The position numbers and the translations under genes are program-made. A DNA stretch of 64,000 bases from assembly GCA_963665005.2 (NCBI GenBank), contig CAXXTQ010000001.1:1178001-1242000 (forward strand). The letters run 5' to 3'. A model generated the notes under the pieces. The model saw nothing but the letters and a program-made list of their open reading frames with translations, had not been told where the DNA came from and did not search any database. Source of the DNA: G963665005 sp963665005. Its GTDB lineage: Bacteria; Bacillota; Clostridia; Christensenellales; SZUA-584. Numbering within the stretch: the first letter of the stretch is position 1; each line of letters begins with the position of its first letter. Below, in pieces: positions 1 through 8,798 of this stretch.

Positions 1-2
1 AC

Positions 3-125
3 GGCAGGGGAGTATTCCCTCTCGGCGCGGCTGCTAACCCTTTCAGTGCGGCTGCTTTCCAGAGCAAAGGCGATCCAATTACCGACCTTTATGAGAACAT
101 GGCAGCAGATGCTGCGATTGTGTAA
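3..125 (+). pseudogene. cotJC: cotJC, 5' part, interrupted by the 34-kb element (upstream part outside window)
   Basis: The open frame entering from the left edge reads ...GVFPLGAAANPFSAAAFQ.. then KGDPITDLYENMAAD and stops at 123-125. CotJC/manganese-catalase proteins have a closely similar stretch (GDPITDLHEDLAAEQKAR in family members, from memory), so homology ends exactly after the two alanines encoded at 102-107. The residues that should follow (EQKAR...) are at 34328-34522. The last codons before the stop (DAAIV) come from the inserted element. This truncated product lacks the later Mn-ligating Glu and His of the family, so it should be inactive. CotJC is a spore-coat protein made in the mother cell from the cotJABC operon in Bacillus and Clostridia. 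The start and any cotJA/cotJB lie outside the window. Confidence 0.9.
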
Positions 126-131
126 AAACAA
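86..131 (+). other. attL of the cotJC element
   Basis: Left junction of the element. The core GCAGCAGA (102-109), preceded by AACATG (96-101), matches the right-end core GCAGCAGA (34322-34329), preceded by AACATC. Left of the core is cotJC coding sequence. Right of it (110 onward, TGCTGCGATTGTGTAA) is the inner element arm, which is the inverted partner of the arm just left of the core at the other end. The probable crossover dinucleotide is GA at 108-109, inside the codon that becomes the conserved Glu after excision. Confidence 0.88.
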
Positions 132-177
132 AAAATAAAAAGCGGTATGCATTAAATTATTTCTTTAACATACCGCT
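131..177 (-). terminator. Rho-independent terminator after xylB
   Basis: AGCGGTATG (141-149) and CATACCGCT (169-177) form a perfect 9-bp stem. Read on the minus strand, the stem is followed by TTTTTATTTTTT. It lies 30 bp beyond the xylB stop and shields the att site and cotJC from element transcription. Confidence 0.8.
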
Positions 178-206
178 CAAAAATAATATTTGGCTAAATA
201 TTTACA

Positions 207-1679
207 TTATTCAGAAAACCAATTAAAAAGGTTTTTATATAATTCTTTGTATTTTGGATAAAGTTTATCATATTTTTTAACGTTATCGGCAGTCGGCATA
301 ACAGTTCCGACAACTTTCACCATCTTTCTGCAGCCAGTTTCTACGTCGGGATATACTCCCGCGCCCACGGCAGCCAATATCGCTGCGCCGAGCGCCCCGC
401 CCTGGTTCGTGTTTATCTCACCGATCGGTTTATTGAAAATATCCGCAATTATGCGTTTCCACAAGGCGCTTCTTGCGCCGCCTCCGATAAGCCTGACTTC
501 ATTAACGGGTATGCCCATATCCACCAAAATCTGCAGAGAATCGTTTAAGCCGAATGCAACGCCTTCTAAAACGGCGAGTGTCATCTGCGCTCTGGTGGTG
601 TTTATATCCATGCCGGCAAACACGCCCTTTGCATTTGGGTCCGAATATGGCGTTCTTTCTCCGAGCAAGTAAGGCAAAAACACAACTTTACTGTTAAAAT
701 CGGCTGTTTGGGCTTCGTCCAGCAATTCTACAGTATCCATCTCGAGGTTGACGTTATCTACCCACCATTTTAAACAGCTTGCTGCCGAAAGCATAACTCC
801 CATTGTATGATAGTTTCCGTTGGCATGGCAAAAAGCATGCAGCCGGCAGTCTTCATCCGACCGGTAATCTTTGTGTGCCGCAAAAACAACTCCCGATGTC
901 CCCAAGGTTACCGAAACGATTCCTTCTTCTACCGTTCCCGTGCCTATAGCACCCGCCGCCTGGTCACCTGCTCCGCCAACGACCAGTATTTCCCCGGACA
1001 AGCCAAGCGTTTGCTTAACATCATCTGTAACGGTACCCGTCACTTCATACGATTCAAAAAGTTCGGGCAAAACAGCGCGGTTTATTCCGACATAATCGCA
1101 GACAGGCTCGGACCAGCATTTATTTTTTACATCAAGAAGCAGCATGCCCGAAGCATCCGAATAGTCGGTTGCGTAATTTCCTGTCAGCCGAAACCGAACA
1201 TAATCTTTGGGCAGCATTACATGCGCTATGCGACGAAATTCATCGGGCATATTGTTTTTTACCCATAATATTTTCGGCGCCGTAAAGCCGGTTAAGCATT
1301 TGTTTCCGGTAAATTCGCGCAGTTTCTCTTTTCCGAAATGCTGAGTTATCTGTTCGCATTCGCGTTCTGTACGGTTATCACACCAAAGTATGGACGGCAT
1401 TAAAACGTTATTGTCTTTATCAAGAGCAACAAGTCCGTGCATCTGGCCGCTAAAGCCAATGGCGCGCACCTTGTCGCTCGGGATATCAAATTTTGTTATG
1501 AGCTCTTTTACAGCAGCAACTGTCTGCTGCCACCAGTCCTCGGGATTCTGCTCTGCCCATTTATCTTTGGGGTAATACACGGGGTATTCTTTAGAAACAT
1601 CTCCTACGATTTGGTTTTGCTCATTCATCGCCAGTATTTTAACAGACGAAGTGCCAAGGTCAATGCCTAAAAAAAACAT
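207..1679 (-). CDS. xylB: Xylulokinase
   Basis: 490-residue FGGY-family sugar kinase that phosphorylates D-xylulose to D-xylulose 5-phosphate with ATP. The N-terminal phosphate-binding loop is LGIDLGTSSVK (residues 4-14). The xylulokinase-type substrate segment GFSGQMHGLV follows near residue 75, and the FGGY C-terminal signature region (RLIGGGARSALWKRI, with GGALGAAILA after it) is near residues 390-430. Length is normal for XylB. The start is preceded by AGGAAGGG. It is the last gene of a minus-strand group with the polyol dehydrogenase and two GH10 enzymes upstream, which fits conversion of xylo-oligosaccharides to xylulose 5-phosphate. No xylA-type xylose isomerase is visible in the window. 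A xylitol route through the neighbouring dehydrogenase, or an isomerase elsewhere, would be needed. Confidence 0.92.
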   Translation of the reverse strand: MFFLGIDLGTSSVKILAMNEQNQIVGDVSKEYPVYYPKDKWAEQNPEDWWQQTVAAVKELITKFDIPSDKVRAIGFSGQMHGLVALDKDNNVLMPSILWCDNRTERECEQITQHFGKEKLREFTGNKCLTGFTAPKILWVKNNMPDEFRRIAHVMLPKDYVRFRLTGNYATDYSDASGMLLLDVKNKCWSEPVCDYVGINRAVLPELFESYEVTGTVTDDVKQTLGLSGEILVVGGAGDQAAGAIGTGTVEEGIVSVTLGTSGVVFAAHKDYRSDEDCRLHAFCHANGNYHTMGVMLSAASCLKWWVDNVNLEMDTVELLDEAQTADFNSKVVFLPYLLGERTPYSDPNAKGVFAGMDINTTRAQMTLAVLEGVAFGLNDSLQILVDMGIPVNEVRLIGGGARSALWKRIIADIFNKPIGEINTNQGGALGAAILAAVGAGVYPDVETGCRKMVKVVGTVMPTADNVKKYDKLYPKYKELYKNLFNWFSE

Positions 1680-1692
1680 AACTTTTCCCTTC

Positions 1693-2733
1693 CTAATCTA
1701 TATTAATAACCGCTTTTACTACATCTTTAGCGTTATTGACAACAAAATCGAAGGCCTCTTTAACATGGTCGAAATCATACTCATTGCTGACGATACTATT
1801 TACATTGATTGCGCCGCTTGATATAGAGTTTATTGCGACCGGATAGAGATTTCGATATCTGAATATAGTTCTTATCTGGCCTTCTTTTTCCATAAGCCTC
1901 ATGAAATTGAAACTCGTTTCGTCGTTGGGCGTCATGCCTACCAAGACGACTATGCCTCCGCGGGAGACTACGTCCGCAGTCTGTTTAACGGTGATATCTG
2001 AGCCCGCTGTGTCAATTACGACATCGGCGCCCTGCCCGTCTGTCAGTTCATCGATCTTTTTTATAGCATCGACATCTTTTGCATTGATGACAGCATCCGC
2101 ACCGAGTTTTGTTGCCGTATCCAGCCTGTTTTGCAAAACATCTACAACATAGACTCTGGACGCACCTTTTGCTTTGCATGAAAGCAGCGTGACCAAACCG
2201 ATACAGCCAGAACCGAATATAACTACGGTATCACCGAGTTTTACTTCTCCCGTATCTGACGCATGAAGCCCGACAGCAAGCGGTTCGACAAGCGCTCCTT
2301 CCGTATAAGAAACGTTATCGGGAAGTTTAAAGCACATGTCTTCGGGATGCGTGACATAGTTTGCAAACACACCGTGGTATGGGGGAGTCGCGAAAAACTC
2401 GACGTCCGGACAGAGGTTATATTTGCCTTGTTTGCAGTATTTGCACTTGCCGCATGTTTTGCCCGGCTCGAGCGTGACACGGTCTCCGACTTTCAGGTCT
2501 TTAACTTCGGAGCCGATCTTGACAACTTCGCCCGCGCTTTCGTGCCCTAGTATAAAATCGCCTTCTACAATATTATCGCCGATTTTTCCGTGCTGGTAAT
2601 AATGTACGTCCGAGCCGCAGATACCTACAACTTTTATCTTTATTAAAACTTCGTTTGCCTGCGGAACGGGTACAGGAATCTCTTTGGTAACCATATTATT
2701 GGTTCCGTGCATAAAAACCGCGTTATTTTTCAT
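1693..2733 (-). CDS. Zinc-dependent polyol dehydrogenase (xylitol/sorbitol dehydrogenase type)
   Basis: 346-residue medium-chain dehydrogenase that oxidises a secondary alcohol of a polyol to a ketose using NAD(P). The catalytic zinc site is visible as CGSDVHYY (C39) and GHE (H64, E65). The structural zinc cluster is C94, C97, C100 and C108. The Rossmann motif is GSGCIGL near residue 174. The HYYQHGKIG segment after the catalytic Cys is typical of sorbitol/xylitol dehydrogenases. Only 13 bp separate it from xylB, so the two are probably co-transcribed: xylitol to D-xylulose, then to xylulose 5-phosphate. L-arabinitol or sorbitol are alternative substrates. Start supported by AAAGGAG upstream on the minus strand. 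Confidence 0.85.
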   Translation of the reverse strand: MKNNAVFMHGTNNMVTKEIPVPVPQANEVLIKIKVVGICGSDVHYYQHGKIGDNIVEGDFILGHESAGEVVKIGSEVKDLKVGDRVTLEPGKTCGKCKYCKQGKYNLCPDVEFFATPPYHGVFANYVTHPEDMCFKLPDNVSYTEGALVEPLAVGLHASDTGEVKLGDTVVIFGSGCIGLVTLLSCKAKGASRVYVVDVLQNRLDTATKLGADAVINAKDVDAIKKIDELTDGQGADVVIDTAGSDITVKQTADVVSRGGIVVLVGMTPNDETSFNFMRLMEKEGQIRTIFRYRNLYPVAINSISSGAINVNSIVSNEYDFDHVKEAFDFVVNNAKDVVKAVINID

Positions 2734-2782
2734 AATTTTTTCTCCTTTAATAATAATTTATTTTTGTTTACAATGCCACTTT

Positions 2783-2821
2783 TTTTTAAAAAAACTGTTA
2801 AGCTATTTTGAAAAACAGTTT
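2783..2821 (-). terminator. Probable weak terminator after the first GH10 gene
   Basis: AAACTGTT (2792-2799) pairs with AACAGTTT (2814-2821). On the minus strand the stem is followed by a T-rich run. The stem is AT-rich, so read-through into the dehydrogenase and xylB is likely. Confidence 0.5.
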
Positions 2822-2830
2822 ATTTTTGCT

Positions 2831-4405
2831 TTACGTATTTCTTTTTGCTAAATCAAAGCCCCAGGATTTTTCGAGCTCTTTCAAGCGATAGAAACTCTCT
2901 TTGGGCTCGCAGTCTTCTGTATAATAGCCTGCGCCCGGAACAAAGCCGTGGTCGGTAAACGACCATGTGGAAATAGCTTCTAAGGTTGAATGCGCATAGG
3001 CAATTGTATAGAACTGCTCTATCCAGTCGGCCTGTGTACGCTCGCTCCATTCCATCTCATGCCATGCGCCGCGATACATATAATCGAGGCAGTACATATC
3101 CCCGGGAGTTGTATCCGGCCTTATTTCGGCTGGGAATGACGGAACGCCGAGCTCTGATACATGCAGAGGAAGGTTGAACTTGTCGAAGCGGCAAAACATT
3201 TTATCTATAGCCAGCATATCGCGCGCCGGATTGTACATCTGCATGCCAATTGCTTCGAATTTAGTGCCTATCTGCTCGAGTTTTTCAAAATATGTATAAG
3301 GAACGAGATTGCGGTCCCAAGTCGGGCCCCATTGTGTGCGGCCGTCAGCAGAGTTTTCGCCGAACATGAAGCAGGCGTTTACGATGACGGTGATATCGGG
3401 GTCGACATCGTGTATGGCATCGCAGCAATATTTGGTCATTTCGGCTTGCTGATCCTTGGTCAGATTATAGGCATTGCACCAGTCGTGGCTTTCGTTTATC
3501 GCATCATAATAATGTATGCGCCCTTTATAGCGTTCTACTGTACGGTGAATGGTGCGGTCTATCTCGCGCTTTATAGAGCCGTCTTCCCATTTAAGTGAAT
3601 GAGTCCAATCGGGCATACCCAGCGAATGTGCCCACCACAGCGGATGCACTTTTGTTTCTATGCCCGCCTTTTCAAATTCTGATTGCAGGCGGTCTATCTG
3701 TGAAAAATCAGGTTTGCCGTATTCGGGCTCCAGAAACCTCATGTATGCCGGAAGCAATGCAAAATTGAATAAAGAGTCGTAATTCTCTTTCATAGAGGGG
3801 ATACCGGGGAGAAGAGGGTCAACGATATCGCTGTTCCATAGTTCCGGGCTGCCTTTTCCGTCAAACGGATAGGAAAACCCGTTGCATCCGAATTTAAAAC
3901 CCTCGCGTTTGCCTCGGGCGGCTATGCGTTTTTTGGCACGTTCAAATGCTGCCAGTTCTCCCGCCCACATACCTGCGGCAAGCGACATCATATTATAAGA
4001 AGGCGCATTATCCGAACCATTGCCCATAGCGAGGAGTGCTTTTGCGTCCCGCAGCATTGAGGACAGTTTCACTGACGGAGAAAATTCCTTTTGCGCAAGT
4101 ACTTCTTCGACTTCGCAAATGCGGCTTGCGGCGGCATCATGTATAAAATCTACTTCGTCGTTTATGCCGTAACCTTCGCCGCAGTTATCGGAAGTTATCC
4201 ACATGCCGTAACCAAAGCTCGGGATATTCAACTTTGCGTGGAGTATAACAGGCCCTTTGGGAACCTCCAGATTGATTGTGGCGTCATAGTCCACCGTTAA
4301 CTTACGCAAGTAGGGAACGTAATCCATGTCACTTGCATACAAAGATACGATTTCGTCACGTGATACGTATTTACCGTCAGCACCTATAATCTTCGCTTTA
4401 ATCAT
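2831..4405 (-). CDS. GH10 endo-1,4-beta-xylanase-like enzyme, cytoplasmic (copy 1)
   Basis: 524 residues. The C-terminal ~360 residues are a GH10 TIM barrel, with the acid/base Glu in DAINES (E305) and the nucleophile Glu in HVSELGVPS (E418). Substrate-side landmarks are HPLWWAH (~254-260) and WSFTDHG (~481-487). The first ~165 residues form a separate domain that I do not recognise beyond looking like a beta-rich accessory domain. There is no signal peptide, so it probably acts inside the cell on imported xylo-oligosaccharides rather than on polymeric xylan. It is the near-twin of the next gene upstream in the same transcription unit. GH10 activity on aryl-xylosides or other short beta-1,4 substrates is an alternative. 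Confidence 0.85.
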   Translation of the reverse strand: MIKAKIIGADGKYVSRDEIVSLYASDMDYVPYLRKLTVDYDATINLEVPKGPVILHAKLNIPSFGYGMWITSDNCGEGYGINDEVDFIHDAAASRICEVEEVLAQKEFSPSVKLSSMLRDAKALLAMGNGSDNAPSYNMMSLAAGMWAGELAAFERAKKRIAARGKREGFKFGCNGFSYPFDGKGSPELWNSDIVDPLLPGIPSMKENYDSLFNFALLPAYMRFLEPEYGKPDFSQIDRLQSEFEKAGIETKVHPLWWAHSLGMPDWTHSLKWEDGSIKREIDRTIHRTVERYKGRIHYYDAINESHDWCNAYNLTKDQQAEMTKYCCDAIHDVDPDITVIVNACFMFGENSADGRTQWGPTWDRNLVPYTYFEKLEQIGTKFEAIGMQMYNPARDMLAIDKMFCRFDKFNLPLHVSELGVPSFPAEIRPDTTPGDMYCLDYMYRGAWHEMEWSERTQADWIEQFYTIAYAHSTLEAISTWSFTDHGFVPGAGYYTEDCEPKESFYRLKELEKSWGFDLAKRNT

Positions 4406-4501
4406 TATATTTCTCCTTTCTTTTTTAATTAATATCTGTTTTATAAATGCTAATTATATTTATTGTAACTGTTAGTAATGTCCTAAAGCGTTATTCTTAT
4501 A

Positions 4502-6070
4502 TTATTTTTTTCCTAAATTAAATCCCCAGGATTTTTCGAGCTCTTTTAAGCGATAAAAGCTTTCTTTAATCTCGCAGTTTTCTGTAAGATAGCCGGCGCC
4601 CGGCACATAGCCGTGATCGGTAAACGACCAGGTTGTAATTGCCTCAACCAGCGGATGTGCATATGTGACAGTGTAAAACTGTTCAACCCAGTCTGCCTGA
4701 GTACGTTCATTCCATTCCATCTCATGCCAGATGCCCCAGTACATATATTCAAGGCAGTAGATGTCTCCCGGGGTTGTATCCGGCCTTGTTTCGCTAGGAA
4801 AGGACGGAACACCGAGCTCTGTCAGGTGAATCGGATGGTTAAATTTGTCGAAACGGCTGTACAGTTTATCTATAGCCAGCATATCACGCGCCGGATTATA
4901 AAGCTGCATACCTATGACATCATAATCAGTACCGATTTGTTCCAGTTTTTCAAAATAAGAATAAGGAACGAGATTGCGCTCCCATGTCGGGCCCCATTGT
5001 GTGCGGCCGTCGGCGGCATTCTCTCCGAACATGAAACATGTGTTTACTATTGCCTTGGCGTCGGCATCAGCTTCATGAATTGCATCGCAGCAGAGCTTGG
5101 TCATTTGTGCCTGCTGGTCCTGCGTAACGTTATAGGCGTTGCACCAGTCGTGGTTTTCGTTTATTGCATCATAGAATTGTACGCGCCCTTTATAACGCCC
5201 GACTGTGCGGTGTATGGTGCGGTCTATTTCACGTTTTATAGAGCCGTCTTCCCATTTTAGCGATTGCGTCCATTCGGGCATGCCGAGTGAGTGCGCCCAC
5301 CAGAGAGGATGTATTTTGGTCTCTATACCTGCCTTTTCAAATTCATCCTGAAGGCGGTCTATCTGGGAAAAATCAGGTTTGCCGTATTCGGGCTCTAAAA
5401 ATTTAAGATAAGCGGGAAGCGTTGCGAAGTTAAATATTGAGTCGAAATTATCCTTCATAGAGCTTGCGCCTTTTATATTCGGATCGGTAATATCACTGTT
5501 CCAAAGCTCGCGGCTGCCCTTGCCGTCAAAGGGATAAGCGAATCCGTTACATCCGAACTTGAAACCCTCTCTCATACCGCGAATTGCTATGCGTTTTTTA
5601 GCACGTTCTACCGCTGTTAATTCTCCTGCCCACATGCCTGCGGCAAGCGACATCATATTGTATACGGGAGCCTTGACCGAACCGGCGCTCATAGTAAGAA
5701 GTGTCTTTGCGTCGCGCAGCATTGAAGACAGCTTTACCGAAGGTGCAAATTCTTTTTGCGCAAGTATATTTTCAATTTCACAAATGCAGCTTGCCGCTGC
5801 ATCATGTATAAAGTCTACTTCGTCGTCAATGCCATAACCTTCGCCGCAGTTATCAGACGTGATCCACATACCGCAGCCAAAGCTTGGCACATTCAGCTTT
5901 GCGTGAAGTATAACAGGCCCTTTTGGAACCTCCAGGTTGATGGTAGCATCAGAATCAACCGCAGACTTGCGTATATAAGGAACGTAGTCCATATCGCTCG
6001 CGTATAAAGATACAATTTCATTTCGGGATGCGTACTTGCCGTCAGCACCGATAATTTTTACTCTTAACAT
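4502..6070 (-). CDS. GH10 endo-1,4-beta-xylanase-like enzyme, cytoplasmic (copy 2)
   Basis: 522 residues, alignable with the downstream GH10 protein without gaps from residue 1 to near the C-terminus, and by eye well over two-thirds identical. The catalytic pair is conserved at the same positions: E305 in DAINEN and E418 in HLTELGVPS. It also lacks a signal peptide. The pair is a tandem duplication, 96 bp apart. Conservation of both catalytic residues in both copies argues that both are active. The unrecognised N-terminal ~165 residues are equally conserved, so that domain is functional too. It is the first gene of the minus-strand group and is divergent from the GH42-like gene across a 448-bp regulatory gap. 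Confidence 0.85.
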   Translation of the reverse strand: MLRVKIIGADGKYASRNEIVSLYASDMDYVPYIRKSAVDSDATINLEVPKGPVILHAKLNVPSFGCGMWITSDNCGEGYGIDDEVDFIHDAAASCICEIENILAQKEFAPSVKLSSMLRDAKTLLTMSAGSVKAPVYNMMSLAAGMWAGELTAVERAKKRIAIRGMREGFKFGCNGFAYPFDGKGSRELWNSDITDPNIKGASSMKDNFDSIFNFATLPAYLKFLEPEYGKPDFSQIDRLQDEFEKAGIETKIHPLWWAHSLGMPEWTQSLKWEDGSIKREIDRTIHRTVGRYKGRVQFYDAINENHDWCNAYNVTQDQQAQMTKLCCDAIHEADADAKAIVNTCFMFGENAADGRTQWGPTWERNLVPYSYFEKLEQIGTDYDVIGMQLYNPARDMLAIDKLYSRFDKFNHPIHLTELGVPSFPSETRPDTTPGDIYCLEYMYWGIWHEMEWNERTQADWVEQFYTVTYAHPLVEAITTWSFTDHGYVPGAGYLTENCEIKESFYRLKELEKSWGFNLGKK

Positions 6071-6287
6071 TTATTTCCCCTTTCTTTTGAATGCTTGATT
6101 TTAGTGTGTTTGAAAAACCGTTTTTATCCGAGGTTAAAATAGAAACACTTCTCCATTTTCTAATTAAATTTTATTTATGAAGTAATTAAATTAATTTTAT
6201 ATAATTTTAATGGATTAGTCAAGAGCAATACAATATTGTGCCAAAATGAATGAAATAAGAAAGAAAATTCAAAAATATTTAATTTAG

Positions 6288-6317
6288 TTGCATGGTATTG
6301 CTGGTATATTGTATAAT
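6288..6317 (+). promoter_or_regulatory. Candidate promoter in the 448-bp divergent gap between GH10 and GH42 genes
   Basis: TTGCAT (6288-6293) and TATAAT (6312-6317), 18-bp spacing, ~200 bp before the GH42-like start. The whole gap 6071-6518 is AT-rich and holds no plausible gene. Near its left end is an imperfect palindrome around AAAAACCGTTTTT (~6113) that could be an operator for the minus-strand genes. Confidence 0.45.
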
Positions 6318-6518
6318 ATTTAAGCGGACTTAATCCAAATTTAGAGTATTATACGACAATTTAGGCTAGGTAAGTATAGAAATCACTTATAAGTGTAGTC
6401 TTTTTGTGATATATTCGAGCATTTTTCGAAAAAATAAGGACAATAAAAAAATAATATTGCATAGAGAATAAATCATTAATTATAAAATTCTTCTATTAAA
6501 TAAAAAAAGGAGCAAGAT

Positions 6519-8729
6519 ATGGACAGTGAAAAAAACAAAAAGTTAGCGGAGTACTTTCCGGTTGGTACAAAATACGGATATTATCGCGACAGAAGCGAAA
6601 GGTGCTGGGATAAGGATTTTAAAAATATGCAGGACTGCGGCATGGACGCTGTCCGCATACATGCAAACTGGGGCACTATTGAGCCGAATGAGGGCGAGTT
6701 TGATTTCGACTATACAGACAGAATACTCGCAAAAGCGAATGAGTACGGAATGAAAGTAATTTTCACGCTTTATCTTGTTTGCTCTCCCGAATGGATATAC
6801 GAAAAACATCCCGACAGCAAATATACGTCTGCAGGCGGCACGCAGTGGACATCACATACACAGTCGGATGCCGCAACGGGCGGATGGCCGGGGCTTTGTT
6901 ACGACAGCATGCCGCACCGCGAAACGGTTGAAAATTTTCTTAAAGCTATTGCAGAGCACTATAAGGGCGACGACAGGATACTGGCTTTTGATGTTCTTCA
7001 TGAGCCGACAGAAGAACCGTGCCAGCAGTACTATCAGATTGACTGGCACGAAATGATTTACTGCCATTGCGAACATTCCAAAGCTTTGTTTCGAGAATGG
7101 CTGAAGAATAAATACGGCTCTCTTGAAAAACTCAACGAAGTATGGGTAAGGCAGTATCAAAGATGGGATCAGGTACATCCTCCAAAATCAATAGGTATGT
7201 ATACAGACTGGCTCGACTGGAAGAATTTCAGAGTAGACGCGCAAGTCGATTCTATACAATTTTTGAGCGATACGGTTAAAAAATACGATTCGGGACGCTG
7301 TACGGTAGTGCATCTTGCCATTTACGAAACGGGGCATCCGTTCATTTCTTCGAATGACCACTTTAAGCTTGCGCCGATAACAGATATGATAGGAAGCTCT
7401 ATGTACGATACCGTCAATCCCGAAGTTACCGCTTTTGTATGCGATTTGCTGCGGTCTTCTTCGCCGAGCGGCAAGTTCTGGGCGGCTGAAACAGGTTCGG
7501 GAGCAGGCCCGATGTTTGTATTCATGGGAGACAAGCCCGAAGAGCATATGTGTTTTTCTCTTCCTATTACGGGCGCCGAGATGAAAAGAAACTCATGGGC
7601 GCAAATCGCGCGAGGCGCAAAAGGAGTTGTGTTCTGGGGCTGGCGCCCCGAGTTATCAACGCTTGAAACTATTTCTCTTGGATTTACCGAACGCGACGGC
7701 GAGCTGTCCGAACGTTCGCAGGCGCTAAAAGAATTCAACACTGCGCTGAGCAGATTCAAACACCGCCTTGCAGGCGCGCTGGCTCCCGAAAGCGATACGG
7801 CTATTCTTTATAATATGGATTCTTTATTCATTGAAGGGCTTATATGCTGCGGCAAGACTGCATCGCCGCTTATCAATACTCATGAAAAATTTTATAAAGA
7901 TACTATTTCTTTGGTCGGAGCATATAAACTCTGTATGAAGAGCCATATACAGCCTGATTTTATAAACAAAGAAAAGGTGCTGGACGGCGAACTAAACAAG
8001 TACAAGCTGTTGATTCTGCCTTACAGCATTAGCCTTACGGCCCAGCTGGCGGCCAAGATTGAAACTTTTGTAAAAAACGGGGGCAAGGTTATAAGCGATG
8101 CGCTTTGCGGATATTTCACAGACGACGGCTGGGGCTCGGAAGTTTGCCCTGCAGGCGGCCTCGATAAGGTTTTCGGGCTGAGCGTAAAAAGCCATTACGA
8201 TGTAATTGATGAACGCGATGTTGTATTTGACGGGAAAGCTTATAATCACATAGGCAAGATGATATCCGAGAGGTTTATGCTAAAGGAAGGCGCAAAAGCC
8301 GTTGCTGATTATACAGATGGTACTCCTGCGATAGTAACAAATGACTATGGTAAAGGCAAAGCCGTTTATATTGGCACTATGTTTTTCGGCAACGCTGTTT
8401 GGAACTTTGACGAGAATACCGATGAGGTGTTTAAAAAAGTTCTCGAGAAAGCCGATTATTCACCCGAGATAACAGTTATCGGCAACGACGCCGGGCATAC
8501 CGTTGAAACTCGCATGCTCTGTGACGAGAAAGGAACGTTTATATTTGTTTTGAATCACTCGAAGGATGAATTCGGCGTAGAGATAAGCGTGCCTGTCGGT
8601 TTTGATGGTAGTGCCCAGGAGCTTATAACACAGACTAAGCTCGGTAAAGATGCTGTCAAAAACGGAGTATTCAAGGTAAAAGAGATACTTAAGCCCGATG
8701 AGGTAAAGGTATATCTCTGCAGCAAATAA
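6519..8729 (+). CDS. GH42-like beta-galactosidase/arabinosidase-family glycosidase
   Basis: 736 residues. The N-terminal TIM barrel (~10-390) has the GH42-type start VRIHANWGTIEPNEG (46-60). The likely acid/base Glu is E162 in FDVLHEPTEEP and the likely nucleophile is E324 in WAAETGSG. A flavodoxin/glutaminase-like trimerisation domain follows (~430-650), then a small beta domain. There is no signal peptide, so it is cytoplasmic. The acid/base motif reads HE rather than the usual NE of GH42, so it may be a divergent branch with a different substrate such as an alpha-L-arabinopyranoside or beta-galactoside side chain of hemicellulose. RBS AAAGGAGC. It is followed 69 bp later by another glycosidase-like gene. 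Confidence 0.75.
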   Translation: MDSEKNKKLAEYFPVGTKYGYYRDRSERCWDKDFKNMQDCGMDAVRIHANWGTIEPNEGEFDFDYTDRILAKANEYGMKVIFTLYLVCSPEWIYEKHPDSKYTSAGGTQWTSHTQSDAATGGWPGLCYDSMPHRETVENFLKAIAEHYKGDDRILAFDVLHEPTEEPCQQYYQIDWHEMIYCHCEHSKALFREWLKNKYGSLEKLNEVWVRQYQRWDQVHPPKSIGMYTDWLDWKNFRVDAQVDSIQFLSDTVKKYDSGRCTVVHLAIYETGHPFISSNDHFKLAPITDMIGSSMYDTVNPEVTAFVCDLLRSSSPSGKFWAAETGSGAGPMFVFMGDKPEEHMCFSLPITGAEMKRNSWAQIARGAKGVVFWGWRPELSTLETISLGFTERDGELSERSQALKEFNTALSRFKHRLAGALAPESDTAILYNMDSLFIEGLICCGKTASPLINTHEKFYKDTISLVGAYKLCMKSHIQPDFINKEKVLDGELNKYKLLILPYSISLTAQLAAKIETFVKNGGKVISDALCGYFTDDGWGSEVCPAGGLDKVFGLSVKSHYDVIDERDVVFDGKAYNHIGKMISERFMLKEGAKAVADYTDGTPAIVTNDYGKGKAVYIGTMFFGNAVWNFDENTDEVFKKVLEKADYSPEITVIGNDAGHTVETRMLCDEKGTFIFVLNHSKDEFGVEISVPVGFDGSAQELITQTKLGKDAVKNGVFKVKEILKPDEVKVYLCSK

Positions 8730-8798
8730 GACGTATTCCGAATGGCAATTGCCGGGCAAGACTATATATGAGTTAAAATCTGAAAGGAGAATTTTATT

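Noticed and set aside
409..672. Open frame on the plus strand inside xylB
   Set aside because: Opposite-strand shadow of a strongly conserved kinase, without RBS or family resemblance. The same applies to the other long antisense frames in this window.
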